Part shown: in pieces, positions 55,933 through 64,000 of the stretch
How positions within the stretch are numbered: position 1 is the stretch's first letter
Layout of the letters: every line of letters starts with the position of its first letter
NCBI RefSeq assembly: GCF_013402815.2
Contig: NZ_CP058601.1
Location: 3,596,001-3,660,000, forward strand
DNA: 64,000 bases
Origin: Natrinema halophilum
GTDB lineage: Archaea; Halobacteriota; Halobacteria; Halobacteriales; Natrialbaceae
Direction of reading: 5' to 3'
Notes under the pieces: model-generated
What the model was told of the DNA's origin: nothing
Databases searched by the model: none
The model's input: the letters and a program-made list of their open reading frames with translations, nothing else
Made by a program: the position numbers and the translations under genes

Positions 55933-56275
55933 ATGGTCGAGTATCCGGAAGGAATCAAGCCCGACACTTCTTCTGCAGAGATTCTGGAGCGATTCCCGAA
56001 AATCACATCGCACGAAAAGAAAATAATTACGAATGATTTCAATACGTTGTACAATGTGTCCGTTCCCCATGGTGGAGACAACCCGGCTGCCCGAGTACCA
56101 CTTTTATGAACCGGAGTGGGATTTCTGAGATTAACTTGTAACCCAATTCGAATGGAATGTTCCAGACACATTCAATCAAGCAGCATACGCCTGCGACCGG
56201 TGGGCAGAAAGTGACGGATCGATGGTCGCTATGCATTCAATATCTGCTGATGGCGATGCAGAGGTATACACGTAG
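55933..56275 (+). pseudogene. 5' remnant of an acyl-CoA synthetase (AMP-forming)
   Basis: Pieces of one protein lie in different frames. MVEYPEGIKPDT... runs 55933 to about 56096. YHFYEPEWDF continues in a second frame to a TGA near 56126. QFEWNVPDTFNQAAYACDRWAE through GDAEVYT ends with TAG at 56273-56275. YACDRWA and nearby residues are typical of the start of archaeal acyl/acetyl-CoA ligases. The rest, including the AMP-binding core, is missing and the next remnant begins at once. Confidence 0.6.
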
Positions 56276-56636
56276 TGAACTACGCCGGCCTCAGTGGAAT
56301 CTACGACCCGATACACTTGGATAAAGAACACTTGGCCGATTCGGAGTTTGGCGGCCGGCTACTGTACGGACAGCTCGTACACGTCGTGATGGAAGGCCTA
56401 AAAATTCAAACCGGAATTCTTGCGGACTCTGTCATAGCCTCGTACGGGATGGATTCGGTTCCGGTTGTAAATCCGGTACTGATTGGCGACACAATCCACA
56501 ACGAAATACAGGTCATTAATTTGGGTCGTCGCGACGCTGATAGCGGATCCCCGTCCGAGAAGAAAAGGGGGGTAACCAACAGTCAGAAACTGTCTGCGTT
56601 GCCAAGACGAGAACGCTAATCGAGTCGCGTAAATAG
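56275..56636 (+). pseudogene. Remnant of a MaoC-like acyl-CoA hydratase
   Basis: NYAGLSGIYDPIHLDKEH is the hot-dog active-site segment of MaoC (R)-hydratases, followed by GGRLLYGQLVHVVMEGL and VNPVLIGDTIHNEI. The first frame runs from a GTG to about 56566, then a shift gives GNQQSETVCVAKTRTLIESRK ending in TAG at 56634-56636. The N-terminal part of the domain is missing. It directly abuts the ligase remnant, as if a deletion joined two genes of one operon. Confidence 0.65.
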
Positions 56637-57086
56637 CCGGATAGAACGGGTAGTCTCCGACAGATCGAATCGAGCCGACGTCAAGATCGTAACCCACTAG
56701 TCGTATATTTATAGCAGTCGTGAGAAGATTGCTGTTCGCTAGTCACATTGCGACGAATCCTAACCCCATATTTTCACATTCCAAGTTCGAATCCCGATCG
56801 CGGTGTTTGAATTCTGCAAATTCGTCTGTGACCCGTCGCTGCGGGGAGAATTTATTATACGGACTCCTACGAGCATCCCGGATATCTGTGCGTCTACCAG
56901 TTGCAGGGTACGCCTCCGAGCAAGCACCAAACAAAGTAGTAAAACAGGATATATTACGGCATTAAACTATCCTATCCGCTTATTCTGAGGAAAAAGGTCT
57001 ACTTTCATCTGCCGTTTTCAGGCACTGATCCGAGACCGCCTCTCAGTCCGATCTGGGGCGGCCGTTACGAACCGTTTCCGGCGTCG
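56637..57086. other. AT-rich degraded region, no gene seen
   Basis: About 450 bp with low GC and no convincing frame. The GTTCGAATCCC string near 56785 resembles a T-loop but has no pairing arms. Probably eroded mobile or acquired DNA. Confidence 0.45.
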
Positions 57087-57479
57087 TCAGCCATTGTAGC
57101 TCTCGCAGATTCTGAGCTTTGCATTCTCGCCGAGTTCTTCGATTTTGACGTCACGTTTTCCATACTGGAACTCGAACGCATCGTAGATCGGTTTTGCCGA
57201 ATCGTTGACGTACCCTTCCACGATCGCCGTATCCTCCCGATAGTTCCGTTCGATGCTGTCGTTCCCTTCCAGGTTCTTACCGATGACTCGAGCATCGGGG
57301 ATCACGAGGCGATACTTGGCGCGACCACCGTCGGCCTCGATACGTGCGGATCGTTTGTGCGCATGTATCGCAGCGGCGCTGGACGTTGCGAGGGCGCCGC
57401 CAGTAACGACTGCGGCGGCGGCTGCGCCTTTTTTCAGAATCGATCGTCGATCAACCGGTAGTCTACTATCTTCCGACAT
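57087..57479 (-). CDS. Tat-exported small protein
   Basis: A 130-residue precursor from the ATG at 57479. It has a Tat motif RRSILKKG followed by an Ala-rich helix. The mature part has ARVIGKNLEGNDSIERNYRED and ends LRICESYNG. It resembles small haloarchaeal secreted proteins of unknown role. The next gene upstream on this strand (57867) is also a Tat substrate. Confidence 0.6.
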   Translation of the reverse strand: MSEDSRLPVDRRSILKKGAAAAAVVTGGALATSSAAAIHAHKRSARIEADGGRAKYRLVIPDARVIGKNLEGNDSIERNYREDTAIVEGYVNDSAKPIYDAFEFQYGKRDVKIEELGENAKLRICESYNG

Positions 57480-57866
57480 GCAAGATACTCCGTTCATATT
57501 ATGCTATAAGAGATTAGTCCTAATACATGTTTTACTAATAGATATTGCTAGAAGATATTCAAAAAAATAATTACCAACAGGGTGGTAAAACGGGCGCGGG
57601 CCAAACGAAAATAGGAATCCGGGAACTGCCCGAGGGAGACGATACTGTCCGAAGCGGTGGCGCTACCGACAAAAAGGGTCGATCTGCACGCGGTGATCGC
57701 TCGGGTCCGACTATCGTCTCGAGCGGTGCCAGTCGCGTCTCGAGCGGTGCCTGGCTCTCAATATACGCGGTTCGCTGATTTCTCTTTTCCTCTCGAGGAT
57801 TTCGGTAAATATCCCGTGGCGGCTTTGCCGGCTTCGATAGCCGCTCCGAACGGTCTCCCCGAGCGA
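57480..57866. other. Intergenic region, no gene seen
   Basis: About 390 bp. A 16-base direct repeat (CGTCTCGAGCGGTGCC) occurs at 57715 and 57736, and TTACCA/TGGTAA arms occur near 57570-57588. Nothing coding was convincing. Confidence 0.45.
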
Positions 57867-59489
57867 TTACTGCGGGCGCTGTGGAAGCCGGATTTCGGAC
57901 CGGGAGGGAACGACCGTCACGCCGTCGGATCGGTTGGATTCTTCGAAGAGGATACTCTCGACGCTGATGCGTACCGACAGCGTGTCGCCGGCAGCGAGGA
58001 ATCGCTGGAGGGCGGGGAAGTCGAACTGGGCGCGTTGGCGACCAGAACCGTCGATGCGATAGGCCTCGGTCACGGGTTTGCCGATGTGGTCCAGATCGGA
58101 ACCGTTGTGCCTGATTTCGAAGAACAGTCGGGCTTCGGAGCCCGCGACGTCGAAGGTGAGGTCGAACTGCGGCGTCCCGATGATCTCGATGTCCCGGTCG
58201 ACACGCCACACGTACGTCACCTCAGAGTCGTGGAACCAGCTCTGCTGTTCGATGTGCGGTTGGTCGCTCTCGTAAGCGTCTCCCAGGTTGTACGTGGTCA
58301 TCGAGACGTCGTCGGGCAGGAACTGCGATCCGGTTCGCCACTCGTCGCGCTGCTTGAGGTACATCGATACCGTCGGAATCTCGCTTTCCGCCCCCCGGAG
58401 ATGCTCGTCCATCCAGCGGACGGCGAGGTCGTTCATGTATTTGCGCTCGTGAAGCGGGACGAAGATCTCCTCGATCGCGTGGCCACCTTCGTAGAACGCG
58501 ATAGCCGAATCGATACCCCGAGCCTGGAGGTCGTAGAACCACCTGAGGCCTTCGTTGGGATTGAACAGCGTATCGTCCCAGCCCTGGATCAGGAACGTCG
58601 GTGTGTCGAATTCCTCGAGGTTGTACGCGAGCGATCGTTGCTCGAACCCCGCCTCGGGGTCTGGGGGTAGTCCGTTGCTCCCGATGATATCCCCGTACCA
58701 CTCGTACATTCTGTCTGACAGACGAGTATCCGGGTCGAAGTCGAACGTCGATGCGGCACCGACCACGAGCAAGATGGTGAGCCAGCTATTCTTGACGACG
58801 CCGTTCGGTACGAACGAGTAAGTGAGGTCGTACCACCCCATCCGGGGCACGATGGCGTTGACCCGATCGTCCGCCAGAGCGACGAAGGGCTGTAGTCCCC
58901 CGGCGTACGAGATGCCGTCCATCCCCAGTTTGGGATCGTTCGGTCCCTCCAGTTCGACTTCCGAACGCCCTGCGAGCCAATCGATGAGATAGATCGCGTC
59001 TTTGACCTCGTTCTCGCCGTTTATGGTCGAAATACCATCGGAACCGGACATGCCGCGCGAATCGTACGTCAATACGACGTAGCCACTTTTCGCGTACCGA
59101 ACGGCTTTCGCTACCGTCAGCGGCGAATTCCGACTTTGTCCCCAGCCGTGGGTCATCATAATCGCTGGATTCGGCCCGTCCGCATCGGGCGTGTACAGCG
59201 TCGTCGCGAGGTCGGTTCCGTCGAACGAGGAGATGGTTCGGTGACTCTTCGAAAAACCACCGTGCGAACTCCAGCCAGCCGCCGTTCCCGATCCGAAGGC
59301 GAGCAGCGTCGCAGTCCCGCCCGTTGCCTGCAGGAACTGGCGTCTATCGACCCTGCTTGAACGGACCCGTCCGGTGTTGACATCGGCCGCAGTCGTCGCC
59401 TCCCTCTCTATCCTCGCTTCAATCCGTTCGTTCGACGTTTCGTTTTCACTGTCATGCTTTGACACCTCATTATTGTGGTATGAAACCAT
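57867..59489 (-). CDS. Tat-exported CocE/NonD family hydrolase (X-Pro dipeptidyl-peptidase fold)
   Basis: A 540-residue precursor; the ATG at 59489 is used because the 13 codons before it are atypical. A Tat signal (RRQFLQATGG) sits at about residues 50-80. The alpha/beta-hydrolase core has the nucleophile in GMDGISYAGGLQPF, an Asp in GWDDTLFNPNEG and a His in YEGGHAIEEI. A C-terminal jelly-roll (WRVDRDIEIIGTPQFDL) follows. Such enzymes cut X-Pro peptides, cocaine-like esters or acyl compounds outside the cell. Confidence 0.8.
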   Translation of the reverse strand: MVSYHNNEVSKHDSENETSNERIEARIEREATTAADVNTGRVRSSRVDRRQFLQATGGTATLLAFGSGTAAGWSSHGGFSKSHRTISSFDGTDLATTLYTPDADGPNPAIMMTHGWGQSRNSPLTVAKAVRYAKSGYVVLTYDSRGMSGSDGISTINGENEVKDAIYLIDWLAGRSEVELEGPNDPKLGMDGISYAGGLQPFVALADDRVNAIVPRMGWYDLTYSFVPNGVVKNSWLTILLVVGAASTFDFDPDTRLSDRMYEWYGDIIGSNGLPPDPEAGFEQRSLAYNLEEFDTPTFLIQGWDDTLFNPNEGLRWFYDLQARGIDSAIAFYEGGHAIEEIFVPLHERKYMNDLAVRWMDEHLRGAESEIPTVSMYLKQRDEWRTGSQFLPDDVSMTTYNLGDAYESDQPHIEQQSWFHDSEVTYVWRVDRDIEIIGTPQFDLTFDVAGSEARLFFEIRHNGSDLDHIGKPVTEAYRIDGSGRQRAQFDFPALQRFLAAGDTLSVRISVESILFEESNRSDGVTVVPSRSEIRLPQRPQ

Positions 59490-59844
59490 GGTACATGCTA
59501 CCTCCTGCGCACAAATTACCGGGAGCAATAAGTGATTTTTGCAATTGATGGATGGTAGATTAAGTACTCAGTGATGCGCATCAATCGGTTACGATGGGTA
59601 CGAGTTTGTCGTCGAACGGGAGGACGGTCGCGAGCGATTGATCTCACTGTCACGCCGCTCTCGACGCCAATTGTGAGTCCGCGTCCGGTGTTGCATTCGC
59701 TCCTCAATCAGTGCTCGGCCGGATGGTCTGGGGCAGGACGTGGTCTGGCGCTCGGACACGTCTGAGCGGGAGAGCAGGGAGGGTGAACCTTCGTGGCGCG
59801 AGACGGCACAATGCTAATGTCGGTCGTTCGTGACCATAGAATGA
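59490..59844. other. Intergenic region, no gene seen
   Basis: About 355 bp between the divergent hydrolase and kinase. AT-rich near 59520-59580, where promoters are expected. No frame with protein-like composition. Confidence 0.45.
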
Positions 59845-61014
59845 GTGGCTCGCTTACGACGCTTCACACCCGATATCGGTGGCAGATTTCCCCTCCTTGC
59901 TCTCGGTGGGCTGTACATCGCGCTCGCACTCGGCCTCGCATTCCACGAGGTTACAGCGGGTTCGACGGCCTTCAACGAAGCGATCACGTTCGTACTGATC
60001 GCCGTCCCGGGAGTGGTCCTCCTCGTCGGGGGGCATCGGTTGCCGCGTACCGACATCCGACCCGTTTTCTACTCTACTATCACGAAGTGGAGTTTCGGCG
60101 GTCTGGGGGCCATGGCTGGTGTTCTCGCGTTCTACAGCCTTCAGCCTGGCGAAGCCGTCGACGATCTAACGGCGATCCTCATTTTGACCTCCCTTGCCAG
60201 CGTTGCGGGCTTCGCCGCTGGCACCTACGATGCGCAAGCCAGGACGCGCGAACGCGAACTCGAGGAAACGCTCGAGCAAGTTCGCGCGTCGAACGAGCGC
60301 TTGGAGCAATTTGCGTACGCGGCATCCCACGATTTACAGGAACCGTTGCGAATGGTGACGAGCTACCTCCAGTTGCTCGAAGAGCGATACGGCGAAAAAC
60401 TGGACAAAGATGCCGGGGAATTCATCGAGTATGCGGTTGAAGGTGCCGAACGTATGCGCACCATGATCGACGATCTTCTCGAATATTCCCGCGTTGAAAC
60501 GCAAGGTGATCCGTTCGAATCGGTTCATCTCGAGGACGTTCTGGCCGATGTTCGCGAGGACCTTCAGGTTCGGATCGACGAGTACGACGCCGAGATTACG
60601 GCGGAGTCGCTGCCCCGCGTACAGGGTGACGTAAGCCAACTTCGGCAGGTGTTTCAGAACTTGCTGGTGAACGCGATGGAGTATAGCGGTGACGAACCGC
60701 CGCGGATCCACGTCAGTGCGAAACGGAACGGGATGGACTGGAACATCTCGGTTCACGACGAGGGGATCGGCATCGATCCCGAGGATCAGGAGCGTATCTT
60801 CGACGTATTTCAGCGGCTTCACAGCCGAGAGGAACATCCGGGAACGGGTATCGGGCTGGCGCTGTGCAAACGGATCGTCGAACGCCACGGTGGCGATATT
60901 CGGGTCGACGACGGGCCAAACGGCGGAACGACGTTTTCGTTTACGCTTCCGGCGGTCGATGCTCCGGCATTCGGAAGCGATTCGAAAACGACCCTGCCGA
61001 ACGTATCAGAATAA
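59845..61014 (+). CDS. Membrane histidine kinase, short form
   Basis: A 389-residue sensor kinase starting with GTG. Four helices occupy about residues 15-130, then a short coiled linker, HisKA (AYAASHDLQEPLRMVTSYLQLL) and HATPase (NLLVNAMEYSG, DEGIGIDP, GTGIGLALC). It lines up along its whole length with the kinase at 48553, except that PAS and GAF are absent. An ATG four bases earlier opens another frame and is not used. Confidence 0.83.
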   Translation: MARLRRFTPDIGGRFPLLALGGLYIALALGLAFHEVTAGSTAFNEAITFVLIAVPGVVLLVGGHRLPRTDIRPVFYSTITKWSFGGLGAMAGVLAFYSLQPGEAVDDLTAILILTSLASVAGFAAGTYDAQARTRERELEETLEQVRASNERLEQFAYAASHDLQEPLRMVTSYLQLLEERYGEKLDKDAGEFIEYAVEGAERMRTMIDDLLEYSRVETQGDPFESVHLEDVLADVREDLQVRIDEYDAEITAESLPRVQGDVSQLRQVFQNLLVNAMEYSGDEPPRIHVSAKRNGMDWNISVHDEGIGIDPEDQERIFDVFQRLHSREEHPGTGIGLALCKRIVERHGGDIRVDDGPNGGTTFSFTLPAVDAPAFGSDSKTTLPNVSE

Positions 61015-61767
61015 CCACCACTCTGGTGGCGACGTGGGCTACTGTCCTATCGTTCCCTCAAACGAGGGGTCAAATCATGTGTCTAGAGGTCGTGTATTTT
61101 ATAGAATCCTTGTTCAGTTTGAGTAGGTTTATCCATCCTGCCTTCTCGTTTGTGACTGCCCGTGGGGCTGATCTCGAAACCACTCCACCACCTACCGCCC
61201 CGCGGGCGACGACTGCCGTCTTGACTTCGGGCGATTCGAGGTCAGACGGCGGTTCTCGTCCGTCTCTACTTGAACCAATCTCCCGACGATCGAATCGCTA
61301 TTCCGAGATGTTCGGTTTCCTCGAGATTCGGCGATCGAGAGCGGCCGATAGGTTCGTCCAGCAGAGAGTCGACGAAGCGTTTTTCGACCATCGTAGCGAG
61401 ACGCTCTGTCGTTTCATCGGTGCCACCGCATCGACGCGGTCGAAACGCCGGCCGGAGGCCGACGTTGGATGAGATCCCTGATCGGTGACGAGGGGCGGGG
61501 CCGTACGATCGGAACCCCAAACCGGGCAACGACCAGCACTCTGCCCCCCGCAATCTCTTCGAGGGAGCATGTTCGTATAGTGCTATTGGCCATACATATT
61601 GGCCTGATAGTTTCGCCAGCCTGTTCGCGACGCGGCGCCCGCCGATTCACGATGGTGGACCGTTCACTTCCATTCTCCGCCGCTTGAGGGTGAACCGCCC
61701 CTTTCAGCTAACAGCAAACTTATGCCGCTCTGCTCGAGACACCGAAGCGATATATCTAGAACTGACG
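61015..61767. other. Long intergenic region, probably no gene
   Basis: About 750 bp. A minus-strand frame ending at 61266 has a part that looks almost coding (KRFVDSLLDEPIGRS... DWFK) but no family or start signal. TATATATC at 61749-61756 is a possible promoter element for the HTTM gene, though close to its start. Confidence 0.4.
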
Positions 61768-63330
61768 ATGAGTAAGCGAAACACCTCCTTCATTACGGAT
61801 AGCTCACCGACGGATGTCATCGACCGGATCTCGCAGGCGATCACGCGTCGGTTTGCAGTGGATACGCGAGCGCTCGCTGCATTTCGAATTGCGCTCGGAC
61901 TCTTGCTTATCGCTGACCTCGCAGCCCGATCACGGAACCTCGGGGCGTTCTATACGGATTCGGGTGTTCTCCCGCGAACGGCGTTGTATTCGGACTATTC
62001 GACCGTTTACTCGCTTCACGCCGTCTCCGGGGAGGCGTGGGCGATCAGCCTCCTCTTCGTCGTCGCAGCCGCGTTCGCCGTAGCTGTGATCGTCGGCTAT
62101 CGAACGAGGGTCGCGATAGTTTGCTCGTGGCTGTTACTGCTCTCACTACACGTTCGCAATCCGATGGTCCTCAACGGTGGCGACGTACTGTTACGGATGC
62201 TGGTCTTCTGGGCGATGTTTCTCCCCCTAGACGAGCGATGGGCGGTCGACGCTTCTCCAGCGGATTCCGATCGGGCAACTGTCTCGAACGTGGCGACGAT
62301 GGCGCTGTTGCTCCAAGTCGTCGTCATGTACGTCGCAAACGCCATCCACAAGACGGACGGTGAGATGTGGCTGAACGGAGAGGCGGTCGTCTACGTCTTT
62401 AGTCTCGACTATCAGTTCACGATTCTGCTTGGTAACGTGCTAGCCGAGTACCACGACCTGCTGCGGCTTATGACGTACCTGTGGGTCGCACTGGTCATTT
62501 GTGCGCCATTGTTGCTCATTTTGACTGGGCTCCCGCGAGCGCTGCTCGCGTCGGGGTTCGTCGGTATGCACGTCGGGATGCTCGCAACGATGCGAATCGG
62601 GCTCTTCCCGCTGATCGTCGTGGCCGCATTCATCCCGTTTTATCCGCCGACAGTCTGGAACTGGATTTCGGCACTCGCGTCCCGTATCGGTCTCGCGCAA
62701 CCGCTACACCGCTGGTTGAGACGACTCGACGCCGTCGTTCCTGACCGTCCCGCGGCTGGCCGTGGTGGAATCGCCCTTCCTGGTCCACGAAACCTCCTCT
62801 CGGCCGGCCTCGAACACGGACGCGCGGTGTTCTCGACAGCTTTACCCGCGCTGTTTCTCGTCCTCATCGTCCTCTCGAACGCTCAGGCGGTCGGATACAC
62901 GCAGGTTCCTGACCCGGGCGAATCGGTCCTCGATGCGACCGAGACGGACCAGAGCTGGCGTATGTTCGCACCGGAACCGCTCCAGACGGACGGCTGGTAC
63001 GTCGTCCCGGGCGAACTCGAAAACGGGACGGAGGTCGATGCCATGTACGAATCCGAGGTGAGCTGGGAGCCACCGCCGGACGGGAATGCGGTGTACCCCA
63101 GTGCCCGCTGGAGGAAGTACCTCTCGAACGTCTGGGGAGCAGACAATACGAATCACCGGTCCTACCTCGGGAATTACCTCTGCGATCGTTGGAATCGCAA
63201 CCACGGGACGAACCTCGAGGAAATTCAAATATACTACGTGGCACAGCCCTCACAGCCGTATAACGAGACCGAACCGACGAACGAGATCATGATCAAGCAG
63301 TACAACTGCAGCGGCGATCTAGTTCAATAA
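61768..63330 (+). CDS. HTTM domain membrane protein
   Basis: A 520-residue protein. Residues ~30-310 have several transmembrane helices in the HTTM (gamma-carboxylase-like) pattern: ALAAFRIALGLLLIADLAAR, VLPRTALYSDYSTVYSLH, LLRMLVFWAMFLPLDERWAVD, LQVVVMYVANAIHKT. The C-terminal third lies outside, with DQSWRMFAPEPLQTDGWYVVPGEL as in related proteins and many Trp/Tyr. Function unknown; vitamin-K-type carboxylation is not implied. The start at 61768 fits the MSKRNTSF onset. Confidence 0.8.
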   Translation: MSKRNTSFITDSSPTDVIDRISQAITRRFAVDTRALAAFRIALGLLLIADLAARSRNLGAFYTDSGVLPRTALYSDYSTVYSLHAVSGEAWAISLLFVVAAAFAVAVIVGYRTRVAIVCSWLLLLSLHVRNPMVLNGGDVLLRMLVFWAMFLPLDERWAVDASPADSDRATVSNVATMALLLQVVVMYVANAIHKTDGEMWLNGEAVVYVFSLDYQFTILLGNVLAEYHDLLRLMTYLWVALVICAPLLLILTGLPRALLASGFVGMHVGMLATMRIGLFPLIVVAAFIPFYPPTVWNWISALASRIGLAQPLHRWLRRLDAVVPDRPAAGRGGIALPGPRNLLSAGLEHGRAVFSTALPALFLVLIVLSNAQAVGYTQVPDPGESVLDATETDQSWRMFAPEPLQTDGWYVVPGELENGTEVDAMYESEVSWEPPPDGNAVYPSARWRKYLSNVWGADNTNHRSYLGNYLCDRWNRNHGTNLEEIQIYYVAQPSQPYNETEPTNEIMIKQYNCSGDLVQ

Positions 63331-63404
63331 CTCGGTGCCCTGCGGGCGCTGTCTACTGAATCGGGACACCAACTCGCAGCAGGGGCACCGATCACTGGGT
63401 CTCG

Positions 63405-64000
63405 TTACTCCGTTGATCTGTTTGCGATCCGGGCCTCACCCGTCACGGCATCGACGTGGACGTGGACGGGCCCGGCGTCGGTGTCGAGCGGGACGATCCA
63501 CGAGGCGCTGGTCCGGTGTGGTTCCTCCAGGACAGTGATATCGTCGTACCCGTCCTGTTCTGCGGTGATGCGAGCGATCCGTGCGGCTTCGTCGGTGTCT
63601 TCGATCCTGACCTCGTCTGTCAGTCGGACGGTCACGACGGGTACGTGAGCCATTCGGACGACTCGCTCGGTGACGCTGCCAACGAGCACCCGGTCGAGTC
63701 CGGTACGGCCTTGCGTTCCCATGACGATCATGTCGATTCCGTTATCGTCGGCGTACTCGAGGATCTGTTCGTGTGGAACCCCCTGTTCGATCGCCGTTAC
63801 GACGTCGATGCCCTCTCGCGTCCCTTCAGCTTCGATACGCTCGACCGCACGATGGGCGGCCGGGATCGCTTCGTCCGTTTGGAGCGTCCCGAGAGGTCCT
63901 TCGGGAACGACGGAAAGTGCGTGGATCGTTGCATCGAAGCGATCCGCGATCGTCACCCCGTGGTTGATCGATCGGCGGGTGCCGTCGCTCCCATCCGTCG
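63405..64000 (-). CDS. Universal stress protein (5' end outside window)
   Basis: The frame is open to the right edge, so the start is missing. TDGSDGTRRSINHG at the edge is the usual USP beginning after the first strand. MIVMGTQGRTGLDRVLVGSVTERVVRMAHVPVVTV is the ATP-binding G-2x-G-9x-GS motif. A C-terminal extension of ~75 residues (PVHVHVDAVTGEARI) is a small extra domain. USPs help in stress responses; the precise role is unknown. Confidence 0.85.
   Translation of the reverse strand, partial: TDGSDGTRRSINHGVTIADRFDATIHALSVVPEGPLGTLQTDEAIPAAHRAVERIEAEGTREGIDVVTAIEQGVPHEQILEYADDNGIDMIVMGTQGRTGLDRVLVGSVTERVVRMAHVPVVTVRLTDEVRIEDTDEAARIARITAEQDGYDDITVLEEPHRTSASWIVPLDTDAGPVHVHVDAVTGEARIANRSTE

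Noticed and set aside
56780-56805. tRNA-like T-loop string GTTCGAATCCC
   Set aside because: Neither the T stem nor an acceptor or anticodon arm can be paired around it.
59841-60440. ATG-started frame overlapping the short kinase
   Set aside because: The kinase itself uses the GTG four bases later; this frame gives Arg/Ser-rich shadow sequence.
61266-61553. Minus-strand frame before the HTTM gene
   Set aside because: Only its last 40 residues look coding, it lacks a good start, and no family is recognised; left as unassigned sequence.

Overview
The window is a haloarchaeal chromosome segment, most likely from the Natrialbales (Natrinema/Haloterrigena-like), although the exact genus cannot be fixed by reading alone. 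The evidence is the acidic proteins, high GC, leaderless-type TATA promoters about 28 nt before many starts, CetZ, GTP cyclohydrolase III, a haloarchaeal trpCBA plus aroA' block, Tat-type signals, a PGF-CTERM sorting tail, and a complete methylaspartate-cycle gene cluster.

Layout. 1-10 kb: mostly minus-strand housekeeping genes (Dph6, DUF373, SppA-type peptidase, ATP-grasp ligase, NTF2-like protein, coiled-coil protein, a GH2-fold protein that lacks the usual catalytic motif, CetZ). 10-16 kb: DUF5791 protein, a broken sulfite-oxidase-family gene, an SDR epimerase, a DHH phosphoesterase, a PfkB kinase, a 45-bp tandem repeat and a small zinc-finger gene outside the usual size cut-off. 16-24 kb: a GpgS-like glycosyltransferase, a NUDIX pair, a 35-bp tandem repeat, a Cys-less MGMT-like protein, then trpC-trpB-trpA-aroA' with two TGTACA boxes in the trpC promoter. 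24-30.7 kb: CDF metal exporter, a divergent Gfo/Idh/MocA and ThuA pair, ribose-1,5-bisphosphate isomerase, a degraded gene, and Mrp/NBP35. 30.8-36 kb: a methyl-accepting protein fused to FIST domains, uracil-DNA glycosylase, a DUF2064-like protein and tRNA-Ser(TGA) followed by a partial copy of its 3' end.

36-40 kb holds three envelope genes. Two of them share a homologous extracytoplasmic domain: one is a secreted protein with a PGF-CTERM tail, the other a membrane-anchored winged-helix regulator. The third is an exported PepSY-like protein with a long acidic repeat tail. 40-46.5 kb is the methylaspartate cycle (mcl-mch-mal-glmE-glmS in one direction, mct divergent), which converts glutamate-derived methylaspartate to glyoxylate and propionyl-CoA during acetyl-CoA assimilation.

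46.5-48 kb is the most unusual locus: a Tat-exported preproprotein whose last ~90 residues carry 14 cysteines and resemble halocin C8, followed by a small four-helix membrane protein. 48.5-64 kb: two paralogous membrane histidine kinases, several tiny ORFs, GTP cyclohydrolase III, a CBS/zinc-ribbon protein, Pgk with an overlapping GNAT gene, tRNA-Thr(TGT), an AT-rich graveyard holding acyl-CoA ligase and MaoC fragments, a Tat-exported small protein, a Tat-exported CocE/NonD hydrolase, an HTTM membrane protein, and a universal stress protein that runs off the right edge. No rRNA, CRISPR array or intact insertion sequence was seen.
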